This document shows, piece by piece, positions 42,151 through 42,594 of a stretch of DNA of 42,594 nucleotides; positions within the stretch are counted from its first letter, which is position 1, and every line of letters begins with the position of its first letter. This DNA is from Magnetococcales bacterium (lineage in GTDB: Bacteria > Pseudomonadota > Magnetococcia > Magnetococcales > JADFWU01): contig JADFWU010000024.1 of NCBI GenBank assembly GCA_015234045.1, positions 1-42,594 of the forward strand. The letters are read 5' to 3'. Below the pieces are notes generated by a model. That model was not told the DNA's origin. It saw only the letters and a list, made by a program, of their open reading frames with translations, and made no database searches. The translations under genes were made by a program, and so were the position numbers.

Positions 42151-42594
42151 ATGAATTCAGATGATATTGAGCGCATTCAGGAAATTGTCGGACTGGCTCG
42201 TGTTTCCCGTATTGAGGACGCGCAGGGAAAGTTGGATGACCTGATTCAGGCCTCTCCTGAATTGGTTGCACACTGGTATATTCTAGCACGGTTGTTGATG
42301 GATGATCCCAGTCGGGAACAAAAGCTTGAGGAGAGGCTGGGAAAGTATGGCAAAGCACCTGCTAATGCGTATCGAAATGCCATTAATGCTTTGATAGAGG
42401 CAATGGCACCATTACAGGAAGTGCAGGCAGAAGTAGAAGCAGAACCAGAAGCAGAGCCAGAAGCAGAGCCAGAAGCAGAAGCAGAGCCAGAAGCAGAGCC
42501 AGAAGCAGAGCCAGAAGCAGAAGCAGAGCCAGAAGCAGAGCCAGAAGCAGAGCCAGAAGCAGAGCCAGAAGCAGAGCCAGAAGCAGAGCCAGAA
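42151..42594 (+). CDS. Protein with C-terminal Ala-Glu-Pro-Glu repeat (3' end outside window)
   Basis: The frame opens at ATG 42151, with AAGGATGGG upstream, and runs to the window edge with no stop. The first ~90 residues form a soluble helical domain (IERIQEIVGLARVSRIEDAQ, LVAHWYILARLLMDDPSREQ). Downstream of about 42424 the protein becomes a low-complexity acidic repeat built of AEPE units (12-base unit GCAGAGCCAGAA) with interspersed 18-base variants that insert an extra AE. Similar acidic Pro-rich repeats occur in unrelated surface and magnetosome proteins, so function cannot be inferred. No signal peptide is seen at this start. Confidence 0.8.
   Translation, partial: MNSDDIERIQEIVGLARVSRIEDAQGKLDDLIQASPELVAHWYILARLLMDDPSREQKLEERLGKYGKAPANAYRNAINALIEAMAPLQEVQAEVEAEPEAEPEAEPEAEAEPEAEPEAEPEAEAEPEAEPEAEPEAEPEAEPEAEPE
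42424..42594 (+). repeat. 12-bp tandem repeat GCAGAGCCAGAA encoding AEPE
   Basis: The unit GCAGAGCCAGAA recurs in frame from about 42424 to the window end. Some copies are preceded by an extra GCAGAA, giving an 18-base higher-order variant. The array is cut by the window edge, so its full length is unknown. Confidence 0.93.

Noticed and set aside
42424-42594. Repeat array considered as CRISPR
   Set aside because: The repeats are contiguous 12-base coding units with no unique spacers and keep one reading frame.

Overview
The window is a dense chromosomal segment of a Gram-negative bacterium. It carries lipid A/Kdo genes (lpxK, waaA), a type II secretion operon, a TolC-family channel and outer-membrane lipoprotein genes. 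The order zapB-like, zapA, 6S RNA, 5-formyl-THF cyclo-ligase is the one known from many Proteobacteria. RNase Y is the exception: it is uncommon in classical alpha-, beta- and gammaproteobacteria but present in some deep-branching or neighbouring lineages. Together with a ThiS-ThiG fusion and moderate GC content, this leads me to infer a deep-branching proteobacterium, for example Magnetococcia- or Zetaproteobacteria-like. That placement is inference. GTG and TTG starts are common.

Region by region. 1-2605: 3' end of gltB and complete gltD (glutamate synthase), closed by a terminator. 2712-6091: a promoter, a zapB-like coiled-coil gene, zapA, 6S RNA, the cyclo-ligase gene and rny. 6126-8195: an unrecognised membrane protein on the minus strand, a LolA-like lipoprotein-sorting family protein, and infA. 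8269-14428: parE, a TolC-family gene, a NifU-type Fe-S scaffold, ampD (apparently with a CTG start), mpl and the yqgE/algH gene. 14471-14647: a tRNA-Leu(CAG) unit with its own promoter and terminator. 14742-18374: a SapC-domain/TM/helical fusion gene, an alkaline phosphatase (minus strand), and a secreted protein whose mature part is nine exact 11-residue repeats. 18470-29169: a gsp operon with C, D, E, F, H, I, J, K, L, M and N but no gspG. 29184-33837: a TPR protein, phoB-phoR and a PPK2-type polyphosphate kinase. 33838-38402: waaA-lpxK (minus) divergent from pgpA-cinA (plus). 38452-40011: an L,D-transpeptidase convergent with a coiled-coil lipoprotein gene across a bidirectional terminator. 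40287-41873: thiS-thiG fusion followed by a HybE-like gene (minus). 42151-end: a gene whose product ends in an Ala-Glu-Pro-Glu repeat that runs off the window.

Themes. Envelope functions dominate: T2SS, TolC, peptidoglycan recycling (AmpD and Mpl), L,D-transpeptidase, lipoproteins, lipid A/Kdo and phosphatidylglycerophosphate phosphatase. Phosphate physiology is also clustered (alkaline phosphatase, PhoB/PhoR, PPK2). No insertion sequence, CRISPR array, integrase or rRNA was seen. I found no obvious self-contained novel system. The most unusual items are the 11-mer repeat secreted protein, the SapC fusion, the CinA-type protein with a non-standard N-terminal half, the gspG-less secretion operon and the terminal acidic repeat gene.
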